Below, in pieces: positions 46,409-55,252 of a DNA stretch of 64,000 nucleotides. Location of the stretch: NCBI GenBank assembly GCA_045105235.1, contig JBGCDH010000021.1, positions 1 through 64,000 on the forward strand. Direction: 5' to 3'. How positions within the stretch are numbered: the first letter of the stretch is position 1; every line of letters starts with the position of its first letter. This stretch comes from GCA-2684655 sp045105235 (lineage in GTDB: Bacteria > Planctomycetota > UBA1135 > UBA2386). A model generated the notes under the pieces. It was not told the origin of the DNA. It was given only the letters and a program-made list of their open reading frames with translations, and ran no database searches. Both the position numbers and the translations under genes were made by a program.

Positions 46409-46502
46409 AGTGGCTAGGCAGCAAATGCCGGTTTCGACGCCAGCGTACTCAGAGAACCAACGGCGCGACCATTCGACGAATACACCGAACGAGATTCCCG
46501 AT

Positions 46503-47708
46503 ATGCACATCCGCCTAACGATGAAGGCCATCGCCCGCGCTTCGATTGCTTTCCTAGCGCTCGCATTGGCAGCCCCAAGCCCACCGCCAAATCTCTTTGA
46601 GATGCTGCCTCACCCGTCCCTGTATCGGATGGCAAACATTGCGCGCGCCATCGTCGAAGGGAGCCTGGGAGCCGACGGTGCGGTCACCATCACGCACCGC
46701 TTCTACGTCGAGAAGGGCGAGCAAGTTGCAGACACGATCCGGGTGCAGGGCCTTGCCGGGATGCCGCGAACGGTCGACGCCCGGGCGAGGAGAGCGCTGG
46801 GAGCCGCCGTAGCACAACCGGTGCAGCCGGACACCGTCCTCTTGTTCTTGGCGGAGAGAACGGTTGACAAAAAATGGCAGGCGCTTCACCACTACGGCAA
46901 AGCCGCTCGGGGCGTCGTCTGGAATATGGATGGCGAGCTGCATGGATTTGCGCAGCGACAGAATCCGGGGCCGTATCGCCTCGTGCGATGGCAGGACCAG
47001 CCGACAGCGTTCCGAGACGAAACCGCAAAGTCCGCGCGAGCGCTCATCCAAAAGGCTCTTGCCGCACGTGCGCAGTGGCAACAGACGCTGGCCATTGCCG
47101 AGCAAGAAGATCGCGCTCAACAGCTGCTCCGCTGGTTTTCCGCGAACACTTCTCCCGACGGCGAATGGTAGCAAGAATGCGTGCGACCCGACCTCGTGCA
47201 AGCTTGCGATGCAGTCGGCCCACCAATGGTGCTGCCCTTGGCCCGACTGCTCGCAGACCGTATCGAACCAGAGACCGCCGAACTCATTCTGCAGATGCTG
47301 ATGCGTTTCCGTCGGCCCGCACTCGCTGCGGCGGTCCCCCATGTAACCCAGCGCTTGCTATCGCATCAGGGCATCCAACCGGTCTTCGCGATTCGCGTGC
47401 TTGGACGTGCCGCCGACCCGCGCGCCCAGGATACGTTGCGATTCTACATTGCCGACGACAAGTTGCCCGTGGCGCTCGCTGCCGCCCAGGCGCTGCTGGC
47501 ATGCGGTGACAAGGCCTCGGCAAGGCTGCTCGCCGAACGCCTGCCTGCAACAATCGCAGACCGCCGCGAGCGCGCGGCGGTTGCAGCCGCGCTGGAGTTT
47601 GTGCACGCAAACGAGCCAGATCTCGGCGAACGTATCGTGAGACAGCGCTACTTGGACGACAGCGAGTTGATGCAGCAGCGGCCGTGGCTGCGTCGACTGC
47701 GAAACTAG
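46503..47708 (+). pseudogene. Secreted repeat protein gene split by an in-frame amber codon
   Basis: ATG 46503 gives a signal peptide (MKAIARASIAFLALALAAPS within it) and continues to SANTSPDGEW, followed by TAG at 47169-47171. The same frame then continues without a break through QECVRPDLVQACDAVGPPMV to a stop at 47708, reading as HEAT-like helices (VLGRAADPRAQDTLRFYIAD; VALAAAQALLACGDKASARL). The C-terminal half alone (from GTG 47181) has no start region, and the N-terminal half ends in mid-structure. So this is one 401-codon gene with a nonsense mutation, or a readthrough. Function unknown. Confidence 0.6.
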
Positions 47709-47798
47709 AGCCACAACGAAACCTGAGCGCCGACGATCACCACAAGCAATCGCCCCCCGAACTACACGCCGCGCCACCACAACGCTACCGTTCGCCTC

Positions 47799-48503
47799 AT
47801 GGCCAACAGCAAAGTAGCACTCATCACAGCAGGCGGCAGCGGCATGGGCGCAGCAGCCGCGCGACGGCTGGCGAGCGACGGCTACCACATCGCCGTCCTC
47901 TCCTCATCCGGCAAGGGCGAAGCATTGGCCAAGGAGCATGGCGGTATCGGCGTCACGGGATCCAACCAGTCGGACCTCGACCTGAAGCTGCTCGTCGACC
48001 AATCGATCGAGCGCTGGGGACGCGTCGACGTGCTCGTCAACAGCGCGGGACACGGCCCGCGCGCCGGTGTTTTGGAGCTCACCGACGACGACTGGCACAA
48101 GGGGCTTGAGGTCTACTTCCTCAACTGCGTACGCGCCACGCGTCTCGTAACGCCCATCATGCGAAAGCAGCAATCCGGGTCGATCATCAACATATCAACG
48201 TTCGCGGCTTTCGAACCAGACCCGACGTTTCCAACATCTGGCGTTTTCCGCGCAGGCCTCGCGGCGTTCTCAAAGCTTTTCGCCGACCAGCACGCGGGCG
48301 ACAACATCCGCATGAACAACGTACTCCCAGGCTTCATCGACAGCTTGCCGGAGAAGGCCGAGTTCAAGGAGCGCATCCCGATGGGCCGCTACGGAAAATC
48401 CGAAGAGATTGCCGACGTGATCGCGTTTCTGGCATCCGACGGCGGCGGCTATATCACCGGCCAAAACATCCGGGTCGACGGCGGCATCACACGCTCGGTG
48501 TAG
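47799..48503 (+). CDS. Short-chain dehydrogenase/reductase family protein with altered catalytic residues
   Basis: This 234-residue SDR protein has a Rossmann glycine motif T-A-G-G-S-G-M-G (MANSKVALITAGGSGMGA), NSAGHGP (the NAG region), and a C-terminal GQNIRVDGGITRSV. At the catalytic site the expected Ser is present (INISTF), but Y-x-x-x-K is replaced by TSGVFRAGL, with Ser147 and Arg151 at the Tyr and Lys places. It therefore cannot use the standard SDR mechanism. It may bind NAD(P) as a regulator, or belong to a subfamily with different chemistry. Substrate unknown. Confidence 0.9.
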   Translation: MANSKVALITAGGSGMGAAAARRLASDGYHIAVLSSSGKGEALAKEHGGIGVTGSNQSDLDLKLLVDQSIERWGRVDVLVNSAGHGPRAGVLELTDDDWHKGLEVYFLNCVRATRLVTPIMRKQQSGSIINISTFAAFEPDPTFPTSGVFRAGLAAFSKLFADQHAGDNIRMNNVLPGFIDSLPEKAEFKERIPMGRYGKSEEIADVIAFLASDGGGYITGQNIRVDGGITRSV

Positions 48504-48505
48504 CG

Positions 48506-50101
48506 CTAAGTGACCGTGTCGCCAGCCGACTTGCGCGACAGCATCTGCCGGACTTTGGCCGTCAGTTCGTTCGGTGAAAACGGCTTGGGCAAGCAGCTAG
48601 CCGCCTCTCCAAGGGCCGCATGATGCCGGTAATCTCCGTAGCCGCTCGTGAACAAGAACGGCACCGAACCGTCGCAGGTACGCAGCTGGCTGCGTAGCTC
48701 ATCACCAGCCGCGCTCGGTAACAACATATCACAAATGACCAGGTCGAAGGCCGCCGACGATTCATCCGCAAGACGCACCGCGGCCGCACTGTTGCTGGCC
48801 TCGGTCACTTCATAGCCATCGTTGCGAAGGCTGCGCGCGATGAAGGTGCGCACAACCTCTTCGGATTCGATCACGAGCAGCTGCCGGCTTGGCGCGTCGA
48901 CAGCATCTGCGCCGGTTTCTCCTACCGACGCCACCAACGCCTCCGCTTGGACCAGGGTCTGCGGCAGGTAAATCCGAAACAACGCTCCCTCGCCAAGGCG
49001 ACTCTCCACCTCGATGCTACCGCCGAACTGGTGCACGGTCCCGAACGTCGTCGAGAGGCCCAGCCCGGAGCCGCTGTCGGCATCTTTGGTCGTGAAAAAC
49101 GGATCGAATACATGAGGAAGCACGTCAGGTGAAATCCCAGCGCCGTCATCCTCAAACTCAATGCAAACGTAGCTGCCCGGCACGACACCGAGCCGCTTCG
49201 CAGCCAATGCATGCAACGTCGCGTCACGCACGCGAAGTTGCAGCGTACCGCCATCATGCATGGCGTCGCGCGCGTTGAGCATCACGTTGACAAACGCCTG
49301 CTCAAGCGCTGCTGCGTCGACCAATATCCGCCCCTTCCCGCGGATGTCGGCCCGCACCTGCACAGACGACATCATCGGGCCAGCGAGCAACTCGCGGGCG
49401 CTCTTGAGAACGGCACCGACCTCGACAACGCCCGGGGCCGACGGGCTGCGACTGCCAAACGCCAGCAGCTGGGTCGTCATCTGCCGAGCCGTTTCACTGG
49501 CGCCGAGGATGCAGCGCATATGCGACTGAATACCAGCATCGCGGCTCTCAGCTTCGGCGAGGCCGCCATAGCCCATGATCACGGTCAACAGGTTGTTGAA
49601 GTCCTGCGCGATGCCCGCGGACATGCGGCCGAAGGCCTCCATACGCTGCGCGTGGCGAAGCTGCGCCTCCAAGAGCATGCGTTCGCGCCGCTCGGCGTAG
49701 TAGTCCATGACGTGGTGTACAGCCGGCACCAAACGCGTCAGGTTCTCTTTGAGGATGTAGTCGTCGGCCCCCATTTTGAGCGAATCGACGGCCGTCTCTT
49801 CGTCGATCGAGCCCGTAACGACGAGGAACGGGATCTCCTGATCCATCTCGCCTTGCAGCTCACGGAGCCGAGACAGTGCCTGCATCGCGCCGAACCCAGG
49901 CATCGTGAAGTCACTGAGAACGATGTCGAAGGGCTCTTGGCGGAGCGCGGACTCGAATGCATCCAGCCGCTCGACGACTTGGTGGGACACAATATCGAAG
50001 CCGCCCTGGCCAAGCTCGAAGAGCATGATCTCGGCATCCTCGGGACTGTCCTCGCAGATCAGGACGCGCAGCGCGGCGAGAGGGGAATCAACTTCATCCA
50101 T
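48506..50101 (-). CDS. Receiver - histidine-kinase-like - receiver protein lacking the phosphoacceptor His
   Basis: The ATG at 50101 gives 531 residues. The N-terminal receiver (LRVLICEDSPEDAE; Asp in VLSDFTMPG; Lys in YILKEN) is followed by a HisKA-like dimerisation helix. Its H-box reads AGIAQDFNNLLTVI with Gln166 where the phosphorylated His should be (usual AGIAHDFNNLL). The HATPase domain is complete: NVMLNARDAM (N box), DDGAGISPD (G1), GSGLGLSTTFG (G2). A C-terminal receiver has LVICDMLLPSA. It may thus be a non-autophosphorylating pseudokinase that still binds ATP, or receive phosphate only through its receivers. Its start is 87 bp from the stop of the response regulator at 50188, same strand. 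Confidence 0.9.
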   Translation of the reverse strand: MDEVDSPLAALRVLICEDSPEDAEIMLFELGQGGFDIVSHQVVERLDAFESALRQEPFDIVLSDFTMPGFGAMQALSRLRELQGEMDQEIPFLVVTGSIDEETAVDSLKMGADDYILKENLTRLVPAVHHVMDYYAERRERMLLEAQLRHAQRMEAFGRMSAGIAQDFNNLLTVIMGYGGLAEAESRDAGIQSHMRCILGASETARQMTTQLLAFGSRSPSAPGVVEVGAVLKSARELLAGPMMSSVQVRADIRGKGRILVDAAALEQAFVNVMLNARDAMHDGGTLQLRVRDATLHALAAKRLGVVPGSYVCIEFEDDGAGISPDVLPHVFDPFFTTKDADSGSGLGLSTTFGTVHQFGGSIEVESRLGEGALFRIYLPQTLVQAEALVASVGETGADAVDAPSRQLLVIESEEVVRTFIARSLRNDGYEVTEASNSAAAVRLADESSAAFDLVICDMLLPSAAGDELRSQLRTCDGSVPFLFTSGYGDYRHHAALGEAASCLPKPFSPNELTAKVRQMLSRKSAGDTVT

Positions 50102-50187
50102 GGTGCGAGCGCAGCATAGCAGAAGCACGCGCCTCGTGAGCGGAGTGCATGAACATCGCCTTAAGGGACGGTCCGACTGCGCCGCGG

Positions 50188-50616
50188 CTACGTTGGCACT
50201 TCATTGTGGTTGAGCCAGTAGACACCGAGCTGGCGCACAACAGCCTGAAAGTCCGCCACTCCAACTGGCTTGACCAGATAGCTGTTGGCGCCCAAGCGGT
50301 AGGCGGCGTGCACATCAGGAGTCTCCTTAGACGACGTCAAGAATACTACTGGCACCGAACGCCAGCGCGGCTGCGACCTCAAAGCCTGCAAAACTTCGAG
50401 CCCCGAACGCTTTGGTAGCTTGAGATCCAGCAAGACGAGCTTTGGCAGGTCACGAGGAACCGCGGCGGCACGGCTCTTTTCGGGGCGAAGCCTCTCGACA
50501 GCCTCAGCGCCATCGCGTGCGATCTCGACATCGTCGCGCGCACAGATGCCAGCAAGCACATCGAGGATCATCTCGCGATCCTCAGGATCGTCTTCGACCA
50601 GTAGGATCTCAGTCAT
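50188..50616 (-). CDS. Single-domain response regulator (CheY/Rcp1-like)
   Basis: This 142-residue receiver-only protein has an acidic pocket EILLVEDDPEDRE, the phospho-Asp in LVLLDLKLPKRSG, Thr/Ser in VFLTSSKE, and Lys in YLVKPVG. It resembles the Rcp1-like regulators that pair with phytochrome-type or hybrid kinases. No output domain is present, so it should act by protein binding or as a phosphotransfer intermediate. Its start codon overlaps that of the divergent sensor kinase gene. It probably forms a unit with the receiver-kinase gene downstream. Confidence 0.93.
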   Translation of the reverse strand: MTEILLVEDDPEDREMILDVLAGICARDDVEIARDGAEAVERLRPEKSRAAAVPRDLPKLVLLDLKLPKRSGLEVLQALRSQPRWRSVPVVFLTSSKETPDVHAAYRLGANSYLVKPVGVADFQAVVRQLGVYWLNHNEVPT

Positions 50617-53600
50617 GTCAGTGGATCGGGTTCGTCAGCAGGCCAGCATTCTCGCTGCCGTGCTTAGCTTTGCAATGCTGCTACTGTGCGGACGAAGCAC
50701 AACAGCACAGCTCCCTCCTGCTGAGGGCCTGCAGCAAGCAAGGCCGATCGTGCTGCTCGGCGATGCGGCGCACCGCCCGCTCCAGTTTCTCGACAACGGC
50801 GTGCCGCGCGGCCTCTACGTCGACATGCTCGCCGCCATCGGCAAAGCCATCGGCCGCGAGATCCAGTTCGAGCTGTTGCCCTGGGGGCAGCCGACCGAAC
50901 GCTTCGACAAGCAGATTGGCGACGGTATTGGCGGAGTCATCGTGACGGCTGGAAGGCGTTGGCGCTACGCGTTTTCGTTGCCGTTCGCGAACATCGAACT
51001 CAGCCTCTTTACGCGTGACGACTTCGCCGTCGACGGCGAGCCGGCGGATCCAGCAGCTCTGCGCAATCGCCCCGTCGCAGTCGCGGCATCCGGGATGTTG
51101 GGCCAGATTCTCAGGCGCAACGGCTTCACCGACGTGCGCGAAGCGCCAAGCCATCGTGCCGGCTTCAAGATGGTCGCCACCGGCGAAGTCGATGCCATGG
51201 CGGCACCGCGCTGGAGCGGCGCCATGGCAGCGCGCAGCGCCGGCATCGACTCGATCCAGCCGCTTGACCAACCGCTCGCGAATCTACCCGTTGCGATCGC
51301 GCTGCGGCGCGGCGACGCCCTCATTGAGGACCTCGACCGCGGCATCCAAATTGCCCGAAACAGCGGCGCCCTGCAGCAGATCCGTGAACGCTGGCGCGTC
51401 GTACAAGCTCAATCGCTACCGCAGCGGGCGTCGCACATTGTCAGCAGCTGGAGCCGGTCAGAAGGCCTGCCCGTCGACTCGGTCTATCGGATCATGCGCG
51501 ATCGCAGTGGCTACTTGTGGGTTGCCACGTCCGGTGGCGTGGTGCGATTTGACGGCCAGCGCTTCATCGATCCGGACGACTCCGGAACACTCCCGCGCGC
51601 CCATACAACCGCGCTGCACGAAGGCCATGATGGCACCATCTGGGTCGGCACGATCGAGCACGGCGTGTTCCGAGGATCGGACAATAGCTTTTCACGTGTC
51701 CCTGGCATCGCCAGCGGCAGCAAGCACTGGATCCGCGATGTGCTCACGGCCAAAGATGGCGTGCTGGCACTCGCCGTCGACTTGTATCGCATCGATCCTG
51801 AAACAGGCGAGGCCTCGCTATGGGCCAAACTACCCGACGACGGCAACCCCATTGGCCTAGACGCTGACTCTCAGGGCAATGTATGGCTGCGTACGTCGAA
51901 GGCGCTCTACCGGTATCGCGATCGCACATTCGAACACGTTGCCGACGGCCCCATCGACGCACTGGCATTCTCCCCTACTGGCACCGTCTTCGGGGCAAGC
52001 CACCTGGGCCTCATGCGGCTACAGCAGGACGGCTGGCAAGACTGCCGACTGCGTCCCGTGACGAGCGTGCAGGACGTCGCCTTTGATCCGCGCGGCGGCA
52101 TTTGGCTGGCAACCGAGCGCGGCATCTTACGAGGCCCGCCCCCCGCGCTGATCGGCGGCACAGTCGCAACAGAGTTGGTACTCGCTGAGCCCGTGCGCCA
52201 GCTCCTTGCCGACCGCGACAACACGGTTTGGGCGGCACCGCTTGCGGACGGTCTGCGACAGCTCGAGAGCTCCTCGGTGGCGCGCATGGACGCCTGGCCC
52301 GGCATCGTAAGTATGTGCAAGGGTCCAGAAGCCGGCGTCGTCTTCGCGACATCCGAAGGCGTGCTGCTGGCCGATGCGGGCGGCATCCGCCAATGGCAGC
52401 CCAGGATCCGGGCGGCCCGGGGGTCGGTGCGATCCGTTGCGGTATGCACGGACGCGACGATGCTGGTCGCGTGCGGCAGCAGCATCTTTCGCATCGACGG
52501 TGCCGAGTGGCAGCTTGTCGATACAGCGAGCGCATCGAAAGGCGGACTCGGCGTTGTCACAGCCGGCCCCGCATCAGAATGGGCCGCCGTCGGGAGTTCG
52601 CTGTTGCGGCTACGCGGCCTCGCCAGTGAGGCCGCCGCAGAGCTTCCGAAGGAGCCGACGATTCTGGCCGCAGCCGGCAACGACGTCTGGATCGGCACCG
52701 CGCAGACCGTTCAGCTCTATTGCGACGGCAAACTGGAGCCGCCCCTCCAAACCGATGCCAGCGTTCGACAAGTCTACGTCGACGCGCATGGCGAAGCGTG
52801 GGTTGCAACCTACGGACGCGGTCTGTTTCGAATCGGCAGCAGCAAGGTCACGCACTACACAACGCGGGTCGGCCTTGGCCACGACGCACTGCAAGGTGTT
52901 GCCGAAGACGACCACGGCTTCGTTTGGATCAACAGCAATGACGGCGTGTTTCGCATCGCGCGGTCGGAGCTCGACGCGTTCGCCGAGGGACGTCTCGCAC
53001 GTATCGAGAGTGAGCAATTTCGAACCCCCGAAGGCAACGGGGCCGCCACGGCGTGTCAAGACAGCCGTGGCCAGCTTTGGTTTGCGACAACACGCGGGTT
53101 GGCGACGATCGATCCCCAGCGCGCCGAGGCGCCGACCGCGGACGTTCCAACCGTCATCGAAGCCGCGTGGTGCAACGGAACGCCCCACAATCCAAAGATC
53201 CCACTCATGGCCCCACCTGGCGGCGCTGCGGAACTCCGGATCACCTACGCGGGATTGAAACTGAACGCGTCGGACCAAGTTCGCTATCGATACCGCCTCC
53301 GCGGCTACCACAAGCAATGGATTGAGGCAGGTAGCAGCAGACTGGCAACCTTCGCCGAGGTGCCGAGCGGGGACTATGAGTTTGAGGTGCAAGCCGGCCT
53401 TCGCTCTCGTAGATGGACGTCGCAACCGAGCCGGCTTGCGATCCACGTGCAGCCAGCACTGCATGAGCGGGTTTGGTTTCGGCTCGCCGCCCTAGTCGCT
53501 GCACTGGGCGCCATCTGGTTGCTGCACCGTGCGCTCGTTCGTTCGATTGCCGCCCGCAACCGTCGCCTCGAAGGCGCCGTGGTGCGCCGCACAACAGAGC

Positions 53601-54304
53601 TCCGCGAAGCCAACAAGGAGCTTGAGGCATTTACATATACTGTCTCACACGACTTGCGCGCGCCGTTGCGCCACATCAGCCATCACGCCCACATACTCGG
53701 CCGACAGCTGCCCGACACGGGCGACGAAGACACCACAACCAAGCTACGGAACCGGATCGCGGGCATCGACCGCTCCTCCCGCCGCATGGCGCAGCTGATT
53801 GACGACCTGTTGACCCTCTCGCGTCTATCGCGCCGCGAAGTTGTTCGCGAGCCGATCGACAGCGCAGGCATGGTGACCAGCGTTTGGGATGAGTTGACCC
53901 AGGTCGGCAAGGTCGGCAGCTCATCGCGTGAGGCACTCAAGCTAGACGAGCTGCAAGACGTCGAAGCGGATCGCAAGCTGCTGCGGCACGTCTGGCTCAA
54001 CCTGCTGGACAACGCGCTAAAGTACAGCTCCACGCGTGAAGCCGCGCTCATCGAGGTTACGAGCGAAAGTCGCTCGGGCAGGGTCTGGTTCGTCGTGCGC
54101 GACAACGGTGTCGGCTTCGACGAAGCCTTCGCCGACAAACTTTTCGTCGCATTTGAGCGCCTGCACAGTGAGAGCGAGTTTTCTGGCAGCGGCGTCGGCC
54201 TCACAATCTGTGAGCGCATGGTCCTCAAACACGGCGGCGAAATCACAGGTTCGGCAACCGTCGATTTGGGCGCCTGCTTCGCCTTCACCGTCGATCCTGC
54301 CTAG
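50615..54304 (+). CDS. Sensor histidine kinase with periplasmic SBP3-type domain and Reg_prop propeller
   Basis: This 1229-residue protein has a signal sequence (SILAAVLSFAMLLLCG). Residues about 45-265 are a bacterial solute-binding (SBP family 3) domain: FLDNGVPRGLYVDMLAAIG, GVIVTAGRRWRYAFSLP, and PVAVAASGMLGQ. Next come about 560 residues of two-component-regulator propeller repeats (LPVDSVYRIMRDRSGYLWVA starts them), then a Y_Y_Y-type domain (YRYRLRGYHKQWIEAG). One membrane helix (FRLAALVAALGAIWLLHRAL, about 955-975) leads to the cytoplasmic kinase: His1012 in TYTVSHDLRAP, N box NLLDNALKYS, and DNGVGFDEAF with GSGVGLTICERM. All kinase residues look active. It therefore senses a small ligand and, presumably, a carbohydrate through the propeller. 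No fused regulator; its partner is likely encoded elsewhere or is the single-domain receiver. Confidence 0.93.
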   Translation: MSVDRVRQQASILAAVLSFAMLLLCGRSTTAQLPPAEGLQQARPIVLLGDAAHRPLQFLDNGVPRGLYVDMLAAIGKAIGREIQFELLPWGQPTERFDKQIGDGIGGVIVTAGRRWRYAFSLPFANIELSLFTRDDFAVDGEPADPAALRNRPVAVAASGMLGQILRRNGFTDVREAPSHRAGFKMVATGEVDAMAAPRWSGAMAARSAGIDSIQPLDQPLANLPVAIALRRGDALIEDLDRGIQIARNSGALQQIRERWRVVQAQSLPQRASHIVSSWSRSEGLPVDSVYRIMRDRSGYLWVATSGGVVRFDGQRFIDPDDSGTLPRAHTTALHEGHDGTIWVGTIEHGVFRGSDNSFSRVPGIASGSKHWIRDVLTAKDGVLALAVDLYRIDPETGEASLWAKLPDDGNPIGLDADSQGNVWLRTSKALYRYRDRTFEHVADGPIDALAFSPTGTVFGASHLGLMRLQQDGWQDCRLRPVTSVQDVAFDPRGGIWLATERGILRGPPPALIGGTVATELVLAEPVRQLLADRDNTVWAAPLADGLRQLESSSVARMDAWPGIVSMCKGPEAGVVFATSEGVLLADAGGIRQWQPRIRAARGSVRSVAVCTDATMLVACGSSIFRIDGAEWQLVDTASASKGGLGVVTAGPASEWAAVGSSLLRLRGLASEAAAELPKEPTILAAAGNDVWIGTAQTVQLYCDGKLEPPLQTDASVRQVYVDAHGEAWVATYGRGLFRIGSSKVTHYTTRVGLGHDALQGVAEDDHGFVWINSNDGVFRIARSELDAFAEGRLARIESEQFRTPEGNGAATACQDSRGQLWFATTRGLATIDPQRAEAPTADVPTVIEAAWCNGTPHNPKIPLMAPPGGAAELRITYAGLKLNASDQVRYRYRLRGYHKQWIEAGSSRLATFAEVPSGDYEFEVQAGLRSRRWTSQPSRLAIHVQPALHERVWFRLAALVAALGAIWLLHRALVRSIAARNRRLEGAVVRRTTELREANKELEAFTYTVSHDLRAPLRHISHHAHILGRQLPDTGDEDTTTKLRNRIAGIDRSSRRMAQLIDDLLTLSRLSRREVVREPIDSAGMVTSVWDELTQVGKVGSSSREALKLDELQDVEADRKLLRHVWLNLLDNALKYSSTREAALIEVTSESRSGRVWFVVRDNGVGFDEAFADKLFVAFERLHSESEFSGSGVGLTICERMVLKHGGEITGSATVDLGACFAFTVDPA

Positions 54305-54311
54305 ACCCGCG

Positions 54312-54986
54312 TCAACGGATCGAATCTCCCGCCACCTTCCGATACGCGCGCATCCCCTCCTGGCGTGACCAAGTCAGCAGCACCGCGCCGAAGTCGGCGT
54401 TGCGACGAAACATCTCGCAGTAGAGCTCTTCTTCGGTTGGCCACGGATAAGCAAAGACCAGATCAAAGTCGTCGAGATCGAAGCCGAGTTCGTTGTAAGC
54501 GTCAGGCGCACCAAAGACCGTGCGCGTCTCTAGGTCGAAGAAGTCGTCGCCATCGAAACTCGCAGGCACGAAACTGCCATGTGCCAGTGTCGCTTGCAGC
54601 TCGTGTTCGCCCAGCAGCTCATTGGCTGCGATGACGAGATCTCGATCGATCTCGATTCCATAGGCGTCGAGTCCGAGCAGCTCCGAAAAGCCGGCAACTA
54701 CGCCAAAGCCGCTCCCCCACTCCAGCAGCCGGCGCGCGTCCGCGTGCTGGTGCCGGATCGCAGAAAGCGCGTGCCAGACCTGCTCGTAGTGGCTCGGGAT
54801 GAAGCCGATGCCGGCCTGGTGCTCGTCCCGCGCAAACCAACGATCGATGCGGCTCTGCGCGCTGGCCAAGAATCCGGCTGCGCGTGGCGGCAACGGTCCC
54901 TCTTCGATCACAAGCTCCAACGGCACAAGTCGCACGGCCCTCAGGCTAGCCGCTCGCAGCGATCCCTGACCGCTTGGCGAACCCAT
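54312..54986 (-). CDS. SAM-dependent methyltransferase-like protein
   Basis: This 224-residue protein has a Rossmann methyltransferase core. Motif I is LLEWGSGFGVVAGF (E-x-G-x-G) with the acidic loop end LDAYGIEID, and the motif IV region is DLVFAYPWPTEEELY (usual D-x-[FVY]-x-x-P). There is little else to fix the substrate. The first residues (GSPSGQGSLRAASLRAV) may not be translated; a later start near VPLELVIEEG is possible. It ends 7 bp from the end of the sensor kinase gene, convergent. Confidence 0.78.
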   Translation of the reverse strand: MGSPSGQGSLRAASLRAVRLVPLELVIEEGPLPPRAAGFLASAQSRIDRWFARDEHQAGIGFIPSHYEQVWHALSAIRHQHADARRLLEWGSGFGVVAGFSELLGLDAYGIEIDRDLVIAANELLGEHELQATLAHGSFVPASFDGDDFFDLETRTVFGAPDAYNELGFDLDDFDLVFAYPWPTEEELYCEMFRRNADFGAVLLTWSRQEGMRAYRKVAGDSIR

Positions 54987-55252
54987 AAATCCCCAAACAA
55001 ACTCGGGCCAACCCCGGCCCAGATGTCGCAGCTAGTGGTGTGAAGCAGACATATGCCGCCTTCTGCGTGAGCTGGCAGCCGTGCTCGCAAGGCGAGTCAC
55101 CACAGGTCTATCGGTGGCTAGGTCGCGGACGGCCCACCCCCTAGAACCAACGCAGCGAGCGCTGTTGGCGGCCGCGCATTTGGCGGTAGACTTCGTCTTC
55201 ACTCCACTATCGCGCTTCTCGTTTTCGTTCAGCTGAGCGCCGCGCCATCGAG
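54987..55252. other. Intergenic stretch between two minus-strand genes, no gene seen
   Basis: This 266-bp gap holds no coding frame with protein-like composition. It is downstream of the NtrC-family gene and upstream of the methyltransferase gene, so it should contain the latter's promoter. Confidence 0.4.
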
